A DNA stretch of 13,722 nucleotides from an uncultured Collinsella sp. (GCA_900549195.1 URNK01000029.1:1-13722); one strand, 5' to 3'; positions 6,174-13,417 are shown, counted from the first letter of the stretch. The notes: a model not told the origin generated them from the letters alone. Made by a program: numbers and translations.

Positions 6174-8951
6174 ATGATTCTCAACGGACCGGGGATTAGC
6201 TACACCGAGCCCGACATCGGTTCGGAGTTCGTGCCGCCGCTGCCGGAGCATCCGCGCGAGGCCATCGTCAAGCTGTGCGAGCACTGCACCAACCGTCTGC
6301 TGCATCGCGACGAGCTGTTGGGCTACGAGTACTGGTCGTTTGCCGAGGCCGCGACCGACGAGCAGGCCGAAGTGCTCTGCAAGATGAAGATGCGCCGTCC
6401 CTATACGCTGCCCGAGATGGCCAAGCTCACCGGCATGCCCGAGACCCAGATCGAGAAGATGCTCGACGACATGAGCTACACGGGTCTGCTCGAGTACAAC
6501 TGGGAAAACCCCGAGCGCGCCAAGCAATGGGTGTTGCCCATGCTGGTGCCGGGTTCTGCCGAGTTCCTCAACATGCGCGTGAGCCAGCTCGAGGAGCACC
6601 CGGTCTATGCCAAGTTCTTTGAGCAGGCGTCCAAGGGACCGCTGTCCAAGGCCACGCCGATGGTGCCGCCCGGAGGCGCCGGCATCGGCATGCACGTCAT
6701 TCCGGTCGAGAAGGCCATCGACGCCGCGAGCACCTCGGTGCCGATCGAGCATATCGAGCACTGGCTCGACAAATACGATGGCAAATATGCCGCTAGCACC
6801 TGCAGCTGCCGCGCGAGCCGTCGCGTGATGGGTGAGGGCTGCGCCGACGACCCGGCCGATTGGTGTATCGCCGTGGGTGATATGGCCGACTACGTGGTCG
6901 AAACCGATCGTGGCCATTACGTGACCCGCGACGAGGTTTACGACATCCTGCGCCAGGCCGAGGACAACGGCTTTGTGCACCAGATCACCAATATCGACGG
7001 CGAGAACAAGATCTTCGCCATCTGCAACTGCAACGTCAACGTGTGCTACGCCCTGCGCACCTCGCAGCTGTTCAACACGCCCAACCTGTCGCGCTCGGCC
7101 TATGTCGCCAAGGTCGAGAAGGACAAGTGCGTGGCCTGCGGTCGCTGCGTTGAGGTGTGTCCGGCCGGCGCCGCCAAGCTGGGCCAGAAGCTCTGCAGCA
7201 AAAAGGCCGGCGGACAGGTGCCCGAGTATCCGCGCCAGGAGCTGCCCGATGCCACCAAGTGGGACCACACCAAGTGGTCGCCCAACTACCGCAACGACAA
7301 CCGCATCGAGACGCATGAGTCCGGCACCGCTCCCTGCAAGACGGCCTGCCCCGCGCACGTTGCCGTTCAGGGCTATTTGAAGCTCGCGGCTCAGGGTCGC
7401 TACGACGAGGCCCTAGCACTCATTAAGCGCGAGAATCCGCTGCCCGCTATCTGCGGCCGTGTGTGCAACCGCCGCTGTGAGGATGCCTGCACTCGCGGCC
7501 GTGTGGACGCCGCCGTGGCTATCGACGAGGTCAAGAAGTTCATCGCTCAGCGCGATCTGGATGCCGCGACCCGCTATGTCCCGCACGTGGTGACGCCGAC
7601 GCGCGCTGGCGGTTTCGATCAGAAGATCGCCATCATCGGTGCCGGTCCGGCCGGCCTGTCCTGCGCTTTCTACCTGGCCGAGAAGGGCTACAAACCTGTC
7701 GTGTTCGAGAAGAACGAGCGCCCGGGCGGCATGCTCACCTACGGCATTCCCAGCTTTAAGCTGCAGAAGGACGTCATTGAGGCCGAGGTCGAGGTCATTC
7801 GCCTGATGGGTGCCGAGTTTCGCTATGGCGTGGAAGTCGGTCGCGACGTGACGCTCGACGAGCTGCGCGCGCAGGGCTTTAAGGCCTTCTACGTTGCCAT
7901 TGGCTGCCAGGGCGGCCGCCTTGCCGGCATTCCGGGCGAGGATGCCGAGGACGTGACCGTGGCCGTCGACTTCCTTCGCGAGGTTAACAGCGGCAAGATC
8001 GATACCCTGTCCGGCCGCACCATTGTAGTGGGCGGCGGCAACGTGGCCATCGACGTTGCCCGCAACGCCTGCCGTCTGGGCTCTGAGCATGTTGAGATGT
8101 TCTGCCTGGAGAGCGAGGCCCAGATGCCCGCCAGCGAGGAGGAGCGTCGCGAGGCCGTTGAGGACGGCGCTCACATCAGCTGCGGCTGGGGCCCCAAGGA
8201 GATTCACCTGGACGAGGCCGGTCGTGTGTGCGGTATCACCTTCAAGCGCTGCACGCGCGTCTTTGACGACGAGGGCCGTTTTGCGCCCGAGTACGACGAG
8301 AACGATCTGCGCCGTGTCGATGCCGACCGTGTCGTCATGTCGATTGGCCAGTCCATTGTGTGGGGCGACCTGCTGGCTGGCTCCAAGGTGGAGCTCGGCC
8401 GCGGCCAGGGTGCCCTTGCCGATCCCCAGACTTACCAGACCGCCGAACCCGACATCTTTGTGGGCGGCGACGTCTACACCGGCCCCAGCTTTGCCATCGA
8501 CGCTATCGCCGCCGGCCACGAGGCCGCGGTGTCCATCCATCGCTTTGTGCAGCCGGGCTCCACGCTCACCATCGGCCGCAATCAGCGCCGCTACACCGCG
8601 CTCGACCGCGACGACGTTGTGCTCGAGAGCTACGACAACGCGAGCCGCGAGGTTGCGCATGTGGACCGCGAACGCGAGAAGGCTGCGCCGTTTAGCGAGT
8701 ATGTTGAGACCTTTACCGAGGAGCAGGTGCGCGCCGAGACCGCCCGCTGCCTGGGCTGCGGCGCCTCGATCGTCGACCCTAACAAGTGCATCGGCTGCGG
8801 CCTGTGCACCACCAAGTGCGCGTTTGACGCTATCCATCTGTATCGCGACCGCCCCGAGTGCTCCACGATGGTCAAATACGAGCAAAAGCTCCCAAGCCTG
8901 GGCAAGTACGCGCTCAAGCGCGCCATCAAGATTAAGTTCGGTCGCAAGTAA
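6174..8951 (+). CDS. Multi-cluster Fe-S, FAD- and NAD(P)-binding oxidoreductase
   Basis: A 925-residue cytoplasmic electron-transfer flavoprotein made of three parts. (1) Residues 1-330: a helical, winged-helix-like region with CEHC (35-38), then a cysteine-rich domain (CSC 210-212, C223, WC231, ICNCNVNVC 283-291) running into a 4Fe-4S ferredoxin motif C319-x2-C322-x2-C325-x3-C329. (2) Residues about 385-830: a GltD/NfnL/dihydropyrimidine-dehydrogenase-like module with its own Fe-S cysteines (C388, C392, C427, C431, C435, C439), the FAD motif GAGPAG (489-494) and the NAD(P) motif VVGGGNVAID (618-627). (3) A C-terminal ferredoxin segment (C859, C862, C872, C875, C878, C882). It should pass electrons between NAD(P)H and a ferredoxin-like or unknown partner. 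Start ATG 6174 is chosen because AAGGGA lies 5 bases upstream; a longer frame from 6108 has no site and an Arg-rich head. It is followed 30 bases later by hypA. Confidence 0.88.
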   Translation: MILNGPGISYTEPDIGSEFVPPLPEHPREAIVKLCEHCTNRLLHRDELLGYEYWSFAEAATDEQAEVLCKMKMRRPYTLPEMAKLTGMPETQIEKMLDDMSYTGLLEYNWENPERAKQWVLPMLVPGSAEFLNMRVSQLEEHPVYAKFFEQASKGPLSKATPMVPPGGAGIGMHVIPVEKAIDAASTSVPIEHIEHWLDKYDGKYAASTCSCRASRRVMGEGCADDPADWCIAVGDMADYVVETDRGHYVTRDEVYDILRQAEDNGFVHQITNIDGENKIFAICNCNVNVCYALRTSQLFNTPNLSRSAYVAKVEKDKCVACGRCVEVCPAGAAKLGQKLCSKKAGGQVPEYPRQELPDATKWDHTKWSPNYRNDNRIETHESGTAPCKTACPAHVAVQGYLKLAAQGRYDEALALIKRENPLPAICGRVCNRRCEDACTRGRVDAAVAIDEVKKFIAQRDLDAATRYVPHVVTPTRAGGFDQKIAIIGAGPAGLSCAFYLAEKGYKPVVFEKNERPGGMLTYGIPSFKLQKDVIEAEVEVIRLMGAEFRYGVEVGRDVTLDELRAQGFKAFYVAIGCQGGRLAGIPGEDAEDVTVAVDFLREVNSGKIDTLSGRTIVVGGGNVAIDVARNACRLGSEHVEMFCLESEAQMPASEEERREAVEDGAHISCGWGPKEIHLDEAGRVCGITFKRCTRVFDDEGRFAPEYDENDLRRVDADRVVMSIGQSIVWGDLLAGSKVELGRGQGALADPQTYQTAEPDIFVGGDVYTGPSFAIDAIAAGHEAAVSIHRFVQPGSTLTIGRNQRRYTALDRDDVVLESYDNASREVAHVDREREKAAPFSEYVETFTEEQVRAETARCLGCGASIVDPNKCIGCGLCTTKCAFDAIHLYRDRPECSTMVKYEQKLPSLGKYALKRAIKIKFGRK

Positions 8952-8981
8952 GTAGCCATAACGGGAACGGCGGAAGAAAAA

Positions 8982-9410
8982 GTGCATGAATTGGGGATCG
9001 TCTATCACATCATTCGCGATGTCGAGAACGTGGCGCGCGCCAATGGCGTGCGTCGCGTTTCGAGCGTCACGCTGCTGCTGGGCGAGGTCTCGGGCGTCGT
9101 TCCCGACTTGCTACTCGACGCTTGGCGCTGGGCAGCAGATAAAAAGCCTATCGCGCAGGGCGCGGAGCTTATCGTGGAGCCCGTCGAGGCCGTGACACAT
9201 TGCGAGGCGTGCGGCCGCGACTACGCGACGGTCGAGCACGGCAAGACCTGTCCCCATTGCGGTAGCGGCGAGACATACCTGCTGCAGGGCCAAGAGGTCA
9301 TGATCAAACAGATCGAGACCCCCGACGAGGACCCGGCAGACGCTGCTCCTGACGGCCTCTCCGACGTCCCCGACGCCGTCGACGCCGCCAACCCCCTCCA
9401 CATCGCCTAG
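8982..9410 (+). CDS. hypA: Hydrogenase nickel incorporation protein HypA
   Basis: A 142-residue nickel metallochaperone. HypA delivers Ni to the large subunit of [NiFe] hydrogenases with HypB. The start is GTG at 8982, fixed by the family's invariant Met-His-Glu (GTG CAT GAA) whose His2 binds nickel; GGAAG lies 5 to 6 bases upstream. A zinc site is formed by C74-x2-C77 and C90-x2-C93. The core ends near residue 112, and an acidic Asp/Ala/Pro tail of about 30 residues (from DEDPADAAPDG) goes beyond the usual length. No hydrogenase structural gene, hypB or other hyp gene is in the window; its partner in the operon is the Fe-S flavoprotein. The palindromic repeat copy B begins 9 bases after the stop. 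Confidence 0.9.
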   Translation: MHELGIVYHIIRDVENVARANGVRRVSSVTLLLGEVSGVVPDLLLDAWRWAADKKPIAQGAELIVEPVEAVTHCEACGRDYATVEHGKTCPHCGSGETYLLQGQEVMIKQIETPDEDPADAAPDGLSDVPDAVDAANPLHIA

Positions 9411-9418
9411 GATTCCCT

Positions 9419-9488
9419 ATAAGTTGCGGTGAAATAGTTCCTAAATTCAGCCTTCTGGCTCTTAAACAAGAACTATTCCACCGCAACT
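9419..9488 (+). repeat. Palindromic intergenic repeat, copy B
   Basis: Arms AGTTGCGGTGAAATAGTTC (9422-9440) and GAACTATTCCACCGCAACT (9470-9488) pair at 18 of 19 positions; the one mismatch is A-C. ATA precedes the left arm, as in the other copies. It lies directly behind the stop of hypA and is followed by ATTTT, so it could also work as a weak terminator. Confidence 0.85.
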
Positions 9489-9815
9489 ATTTTGAGTGGT
9501 TTCATAGACCATAAGTCACGAAAATAGTCAAGCCATGTCTGTTTAAACAAAATAGCGGCAGTACAAGCGCATTCGCGCTTGCCTAAAATCGATATTAATG
9601 AACAGCCTGCTTGTATCTGTAAAATGCTTGGCTTGATGAGCGACGCCTTGTCGTGTAATGAGTCAAAAAGCAGTAACGTAATCAACTTGTAACAAACCTA
9701 GACGTTTAAACAAATAATCCAACCTTTTGCGGATTTAGCTATAATTCCACAAACCAAACAGCTATACTCCTTTCATGTCGTGTAGGAAATACGTAGACAA
9801 AAAGGAGGTTATGTG
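9489..9815 (+). promoter_or_regulatory. AT-rich leader and promoter region of the PTS operon
   Basis: No gene is supported in these 327 bases. GC content falls sharply compared with both sides. GTTTAAACAAA occurs twice, at 9541-9551 and 9704-9714, 163 bases apart. A small inverted repeat CAAGCGC/GCGCTTG lies at 9564-9581. TATAAT at 9740-9745 is the best -10 box, with no good -35 box 17 bases upstream; TATACT at 9763-9768 is an alternative. I see no sigma-54 (-24/-12) element of the kind that drives LevR-controlled operons. AAAGGAGG at 9801-9808 is the ribosome site of the first PTS gene. Confidence 0.5.
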
Positions 9816-10805
9816 ATGGTAAGTATTGTTCTTGCTAGCCACGGGGACTTGGCAGCTGGAATCAAGCAGACGGGCTCGATGGTCTTTGGCGATCAGCTGT
9901 CTGTTGCCGTGGTCTCGCTCGAGCCGAGCATGGGCCCCGACGACTTCCGTGCCAAGGTCGAGGAAGCAATCGCTTCCTTCGAAGACCAGGAGCAGGTGCT
10001 CTTCCTCGTTGATCTGTGGGGCGGCACGCCGTTCAACCAGATCAGCGGGCTCATCGAGGGCCACGATTCCTGGGCTATCGTCACCGGTGTCAACCTGCCT
10101 ATGCTCATCGAGGCATATTCGCAGCGCTTTGACGCAAAGAACACTGCACATGCGATCGCAAAACATCTCGTGACTGAGGCTAAGGCTGGCGTGCGTGTCA
10201 AGCCCGAGTCTCTGGAGCCCGAGGAGAAGAAGCCGGCTGCGGCCGCCGCTGCTCCTGCAGGCGCCATCCCTCCGGGAACGGTCATCGGCGATGGGCACAT
10301 CAAGATCGCCCACGTCCGTATCGACACCCGTCTGCTTCATGGTCAGGTGGCCACCACGTGGACCAAGCAGATCAACCCCAACCGCATCATCGTGGTTTCC
10401 GACGGCGTTGCTCACGACGAGCTCCGTAAGACCATGATCGAGCAGGCTGCCCCTCCGGGAATCCATGCCAACGTCGTGCCCATCAAGAAGATGGCCGAGG
10501 TCGTCAAGGACACGCGCTTTGGTGACACCAAGGCCATGCTGCTCTTTGAGAACCCGCAGGATCTGCTCAAGGCCATCGAGGCCGGCGTCGACATCAAGGA
10601 AGTCAACATCGGTTCCATGGCTCACTCCAAGGGCAAGGTCGTCGTCACCAACGCCGTCGCTATGGGCGATGACGATGTCAAGACTCTCGAGGCTCTCAAG
10701 GCCAAGGGCGTCAAGTTCGAGGTCCGCAAGGTTCCTTCGGATTCCTCCGAGGATCTCGACGCCATGTTGAAGAAAGCTAAGGCCGAACTGGCCGCTCAAG
10801 CATAG
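9816..10805 (+). CDS. manX: PTS mannose-family transporter, fused IIA-IIB component
   Basis: A 329-residue cytoplasmic phosphotransferase with two domains. IIA (about 1-125) starts MVSIVLASHGD with the phospho-accepting His9, and has the family motif LVDLWGGTPFNQ (64-75). A Pro/Ala-rich linker (about 130-156) joins it to IIB, which begins IKIAHVRIDTRLLHGQVATTW with phospho-His175. IIA takes phosphate from HPr and IIB gives it to sugar entering through IIC/IID. ATG 9816 was chosen over GTG 9813 and the out-of-frame ATG 9811 because GGAGG at 9804-9808 is 7 bases from it. The domain order and both histidine positions match the ManX/ManL type. The substrate could be mannose, glucose, fructose or an amino sugar; the sequence does not decide. 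Confidence 0.93.
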   Translation: MVSIVLASHGDLAAGIKQTGSMVFGDQLSVAVVSLEPSMGPDDFRAKVEEAIASFEDQEQVLFLVDLWGGTPFNQISGLIEGHDSWAIVTGVNLPMLIEAYSQRFDAKNTAHAIAKHLVTEAKAGVRVKPESLEPEEKKPAAAAAAPAGAIPPGTVIGDGHIKIAHVRIDTRLLHGQVATTWTKQINPNRIIVVSDGVAHDELRKTMIEQAAPPGIHANVVPIKKMAEVVKDTRFGDTKAMLLFENPQDLLKAIEAGVDIKEVNIGSMAHSKGKVVVTNAVAMGDDDVKTLEALKAKGVKFEVRKVPSDSSEDLDAMLKKAKAELAAQA

Positions 10806-10823
10806 TAAAGGAGGGTCCGATAC

Positions 10824-11642
10824 ATGTCTGCAATCACTATTCTGCTTGTTGCGATTGTCGCGTTGCTTGCCGGTATGGAAGGCATTCTGGATGAGTTCCA
10901 GTTCCATCAGCCGCTCGTGGCATGCACGCTTATCGGTCTCGTAACCGGTCACCTTCAGGAGGGCATCCTCCTGGGCGGTTCGCTCCAGATGATGGCCCTT
11001 GGCTGGGCTAACGTCGGCGCCGCTGTCGCGCCTGACGCCGCTCTGGCCTCGGTCGCTTCTTCGATCATCATGGTGCTCGCCCTCAACGGCGGCGCCACTG
11101 ATTCGGCCAAGGCCGTTACCGCGGCCATCGCCGTCGCCGTCCCGCTGTCGGTCGCTGGTCTGTTCCTGACCATGATCTGCCGTACCATTGCTACCGCTAT
11201 CGCTCACGCCATGGACGGTTGCGCCGAGAAGGGCGACTTCTCCGGCATCGAGCGCTGGCAGTACGCTGCCATCCTCATGCAGGGCCTTCGTATCGCCATC
11301 CCGGCAGTACTTCTGTGCATCATCCCGGCCGAGGCCGTTACCAACGCGCTTAACGCTATGCCCGACTGGCTGTCCGGCGGCATGGCTGTCGGCGGCGGCA
11401 TGGTCGCTTCCGTCGGTTACGCCATGGTCATCAACATGATGGCCACCAAGGAGACCTGGCCGTTCTTCATCCTCGGCTTTGTCCTTGCTGCCATCCCTCA
11501 GCTCACGCTGATCGCCCTTGGCCTCATCGGCATCTCCCTTGCCCTCATCTACCTTGGCCTTAAGGATCTGGCCAAGCAGGGTGGCGGCATGGGCGGTGGC
11601 TCCGGCGACCCGCTCGGCGACATTCTGAACGATTACGAGTAG
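10824..11642 (+). CDS. manY: PTS mannose-family transporter, IIC component
   Basis: A 272-residue integral membrane protein and one half of the sugar channel. It starts MSAITILLVAIVALLAGMEGILDEFQFHQPL, with the family GMEGILDEFQ segment near residues 17-26, then LVTGHLQEGILLGGSLQMMALGWANVGAAVAPD (40-72), the best conserved part of IIC. Several further hydrophobic spans follow up to about residue 245, then a Gly-rich cytoplasmic tail (GGGMGGGSGDPLGD). AAAGGAGG at 10807-10814 is 9 bases from the start, and the gap from the IIAB stop is only 18 bases. The stop TAG is embedded in the ribosome site of the next gene, which implies translational coupling. Confidence 0.94.
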   Translation: MSAITILLVAIVALLAGMEGILDEFQFHQPLVACTLIGLVTGHLQEGILLGGSLQMMALGWANVGAAVAPDAALASVASSIIMVLALNGGATDSAKAVTAAIAVAVPLSVAGLFLTMICRTIATAIAHAMDGCAEKGDFSGIERWQYAAILMQGLRIAIPAVLLCIIPAEAVTNALNAMPDWLSGGMAVGGGMVASVGYAMVINMMATKETWPFFILGFVLAAIPQLTLIALGLIGISLALIYLGLKDLAKQGGGMGGGSGDPLGDILNDYE

Positions 11643-11658
11643 GAGGGGAGTGATACAT

Positions 11659-12579
11659 ATGGCAGAGAACAAGATTCAGCTCACCAAGGCTGACCGCAAG
11701 AAGGTTTGCTTCCGTCATCAGTTCCTTCAGGGCTCGTGGAACTACGAGCGTATGCAGAACGGCGGCTGGTGCTTCGCAATGATCCCTGCGATCAAGAAGC
11801 TCTACACCAGCAAGGATGACCAGATTGCCGCTCTTAAGCGCCACCTGGAGTTCTATAACACCCACCCCTATGTTTCCGCCCCCGTCATTGGCGTTACCCT
11901 CGCTCTCGAGGAGGAGCGCGCCAACGGTGCCCCGATTGACGACGTCGCCATTCAGGGCGTCAAGGTCGGTATGATGGGCCCGCTCGCCGGTGTCGGCGAC
12001 CCCGCCTTCTGGTTCACCCTTCGCCCGATTCTGGGTGCTCTGGGCGCTTCCCTGGCCCTGTCCGGCAGCATCGCCGGTCCGCTGCTGTTCTTCTTCGCGT
12101 GGAACATCATCCGTTACGCCTTCCTGTGGTACACGCAGGAGTTTGGCTACAAGGTCGGCTCCTCCATCGCCAAGGACCTCTCCGGCGGTCTGATGGGCAA
12201 GGTCACCGAGGGTGCTTCCATCCTGGGTATGTTCATCATCGGCGCCCTGGTCGAGCGCTGGGTGTCCATCTCCTTCACCCCGGTCGTCTCCAAGGTCACG
12301 CAGTCTGCTGGCGCCTTTATCGACTGGGCTAACCTGCCCTCCGGTTCCGAGGGTATCAAGGAAGCACTGACGATGTATAACTCCATCGGTGCTAACGCCC
12401 TTGATCAGGTGAAGGTCACCACGCTTCAGGCCAACCTCGATCAGCTCATCCCCGGCCTTGCCGCCGTGTGCCTGACCCTGCTGGTCTGCAAGCTCCTCAA
12501 GAAGAAGGTCAGCCCGATCGTCATCATCCTGGCTCTCTTCGCCATCGGCATCATCGGTCGCGTCTGCGGCTTCATGTAA
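11659..12579 (+). CDS. manZ: PTS mannose-family transporter, IID component
   Basis: A 306-residue membrane protein that forms the sugar translocator together with IIC. The N-terminal cytoplasmic part is typical (KKVCFRHQFLQGSWNYERMQNGGWCFAMIPAIKKLY, about 14-48), followed by the HPYVSAPVIGVTLALEEERANG motif near residues 70-92 and VKVGMMGPLAGVGDPAFWFTLRPILGALG (about 104-132). Hydrophobic spans sit at the C-terminal end (LAAVCLTLLVCKLLKKKVSPIVIILALFAIGIIGRV). ATG 11659 has AGGAGGGG at 11641-11648, 10 bases upstream; the GTG at 11650 would overlap that site and is not used. Confidence 0.94.
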   Translation: MAENKIQLTKADRKKVCFRHQFLQGSWNYERMQNGGWCFAMIPAIKKLYTSKDDQIAALKRHLEFYNTHPYVSAPVIGVTLALEEERANGAPIDDVAIQGVKVGMMGPLAGVGDPAFWFTLRPILGALGASLALSGSIAGPLLFFFAWNIIRYAFLWYTQEFGYKVGSSIAKDLSGGLMGKVTEGASILGMFIIGALVERWVSISFTPVVSKVTQSAGAFIDWANLPSGSEGIKEALTMYNSIGANALDQVKVTTLQANLDQLIPGLAAVCLTLLVCKLLKKKVSPIVIILALFAIGIIGRVCGFM

Positions 12580-12635
12580 GCACGTTTCGGCTTAAGACCG
12601 AGAATTGCTAGGCAAGGGCTTTTGAGCCATTGAAA

Positions 12636-12680
12636 CGGACCGCACCCGGTGGGTACACTGGATGCGGTCCGATTGTTTTA
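12636..12680 (+). terminator. Hairpin between the IID gene and the DUF956 gene
   Basis: CGGACCGCA (12636-12644) pairs with TGCGGTCCG (12663-12671), 9 bp with an 18-base loop, followed by ATTGTTTTA. It resembles an intrinsic terminator with an imperfect U-tract and may be leaky, reducing expression of the last operon gene relative to the transporter genes. Confidence 0.6.
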
Positions 12681-12699
12681 TTTGGAGGGCGAGGCGCGC

Positions 12700-13098
12700 A
12701 TGGCGCAATCTCAGAACAGCACGGTCGATCTGGCAACGCCGGCAACCTGCCTGATGGGGCTTACCAGCCACGGCAACGTGATGGTGGGCAATAAGGCGTT
12801 CGAGTATTACAACGAGCGCAATCCCGAGGATTATATTCAAATCCCGTGGGATGAGGTCGACTATATTGCCGCCGAGGTTTTACGCGGCACCAAGAAGATC
12901 ACGCGTTTTGCCATCTTCACCAAGGACAACGGTCACTTTACGTTTTCGACGCGCGACGACAAAGAGACGCTTCGTGCTGTCCGCAAGTACGTCGACGAGG
13001 ATAAGCTTGTGCGTTCGCCCGACTTTATCGATGTGACGGCCAAGGGCGCCAAGAGCATCCCCTCCGTTATCAAAAACCTCTTCCACAAAGGTAACTAG
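12700..13098 (+). CDS. DUF956 family protein (ManO-like), PTS-associated
   Basis: A 132-residue soluble protein of the DUF956 family, which is commonly the last gene of mannose-family PTS operons in Firmicutes (called manO) and is thought to have a regulatory role in them. Typical pieces are GLTSHGNVMVGNKAFEYYNERNPEDYIQIPWDEVDYIAAEV (about 20-60) and ITRFAIFTKDNGHFTFSTRDDKETLRAVRKYV (about 67-98). The start ATG 12700 has GGAGG at 12684-12688, rather distant at 11 bases; a longer frame from 12649 would begin inside the upstream hairpin loop and is less likely. It lies behind the hairpin at 12636-12680, and repeat copy C begins 7 bases after its stop. Confidence 0.88.
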   Translation: MAQSQNSTVDLATPATCLMGLTSHGNVMVGNKAFEYYNERNPEDYIQIPWDEVDYIAAEVLRGTKKITRFAIFTKDNGHFTFSTRDDKETLRAVRKYVDEDKLVRSPDFIDVTAKGAKSIPSVIKNLFHKGN

Positions 13099-13104
13099 CT
13101 CCTC

Positions 13105-13174
13105 ATAAGTTGCGGTGAAATAGTTTCTAAATACGGCTTTAGATGCTTCAGACAGGAACTATTCCACCGCAACT
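13105..13174 (+). repeat. Palindromic intergenic repeat, copy C
   Basis: AGTTGCGGTGAAATAGTTTC (13108-13127) pairs with GAACTATTCCACCGCAACT (13156-13174). The right arm is identical over 19 bases to that of copy B, and the A-C mismatch is at the same place. The total length from arm to arm is 67 bases, as in copy B (66 in copy A). It starts just behind the DUF956 stop codon. Confidence 0.85.
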
Positions 13175-13197
13175 TCGAAGTCTAGTCATGCGACGTA

Positions 13198-13223
13198 TTG
13201 CGATGCAGTAAATCTGCTACACT
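13198..13223 (+). promoter_or_regulatory. Probable tRNA-Arg promoter
   Basis: TACACT at 13218-13223 is a -10 box 10 bases before the tRNA. TTGCGA at 13198-13203 is the only -35-like match, but the 14-bp gap is short, so only the -10 box is well placed. Confidence 0.4.
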
Positions 13224-13233
13224 AGTACAACAT

Positions 13234-13309
13234 GCCTCCGTAGCTCAGGGGATAGAGCACCGCTCTCCTAAAGCGGGTGTCGACGGTTCGAATCCGCCCG
13301 GGGGCACCA
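13234..13309 (+). tRNA. tRNA-Arg, anticodon CCU
   Basis: A 76-base cloverleaf with encoded CCA. The acceptor stem GCCTCCG (13234-13240) pairs with CGGGGGC (13299-13305) with one G-U pair; the D stem is GCTC/GAGC; the anticodon stem CCGCT/AGCGG carries loop CTCCTAA with anticodon CCT at 13267-13269; the T loop is TTCGAAT. CCA is at 13307-13309. The T stem GACGG/CCGCC (13282-13286, 13294-13298) has one A-C mismatch, which is unusual. It reads AGG codons. Confidence 0.93.
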
Positions 13310-13319
13310 GAAGATTATG

Positions 13320-13347
13320 ACGGCGTCGCGAGAGCGGCGCCGTTTCT
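13320..13347 (+). terminator. Terminator of tRNA-Arg
   Basis: A 10-bp stem, ACGGCGTCGC (13320-13329) with GCGGCGCCGT (13334-13343), one G-U pair, GAGA loop, followed by TTTCT. It sits 10 bases after the tRNA. Confidence 0.6.
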
Positions 13348-13364
13348 GGTTTGTGGGGACCGCC

Positions 13365-13390
13365 GGCGGATTCGAGCCGTCGACACCCGC
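13365..13390 (-). repeat. Inverted fragment of the tRNA-Arg 3' half
   Basis: Read on the minus strand, these 26 bases match tRNA positions 13273-13298 (anticodon 3' stem through T stem) with one difference (T loop starts CTC instead of TTC). The minus strand continues with a GGCGGTCCCCA-like end that resembles an acceptor and CCA, but no 5' half pairs with it. Probably a non-functional remnant. Confidence 0.75.
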
Positions 13391-13417
13391 GTCACCAATT
13401 TCCCCGCGGGGGGAGTT

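Noticed and set aside
7413..9008. Minus-strand frame of 531 residues opposite the oxidoreductase
   Set aside because: Antisense shadow with Ala/Gly/His-rich composition; the plus strand has clear Fe-S, FAD and NAD(P) motifs.
9473..9685. Minus-strand frame of 70 residues in the AT-rich PTS leader
   Set aside because: No ribosome site, no recognisable domain, and it runs into the palindromic repeat; probably chance.
9762..11672. Minus-strand frame of 636 residues opposite the PTS genes
   Set aside because: It is antisense to well-recognised IIAB and IIC genes and shows no domain or ribosome site.
789..13174. CRISPR array from the repeated palindromes
   Set aside because: The copies are kilobases apart, differ in their centres and have no spacer pattern or cas genes.
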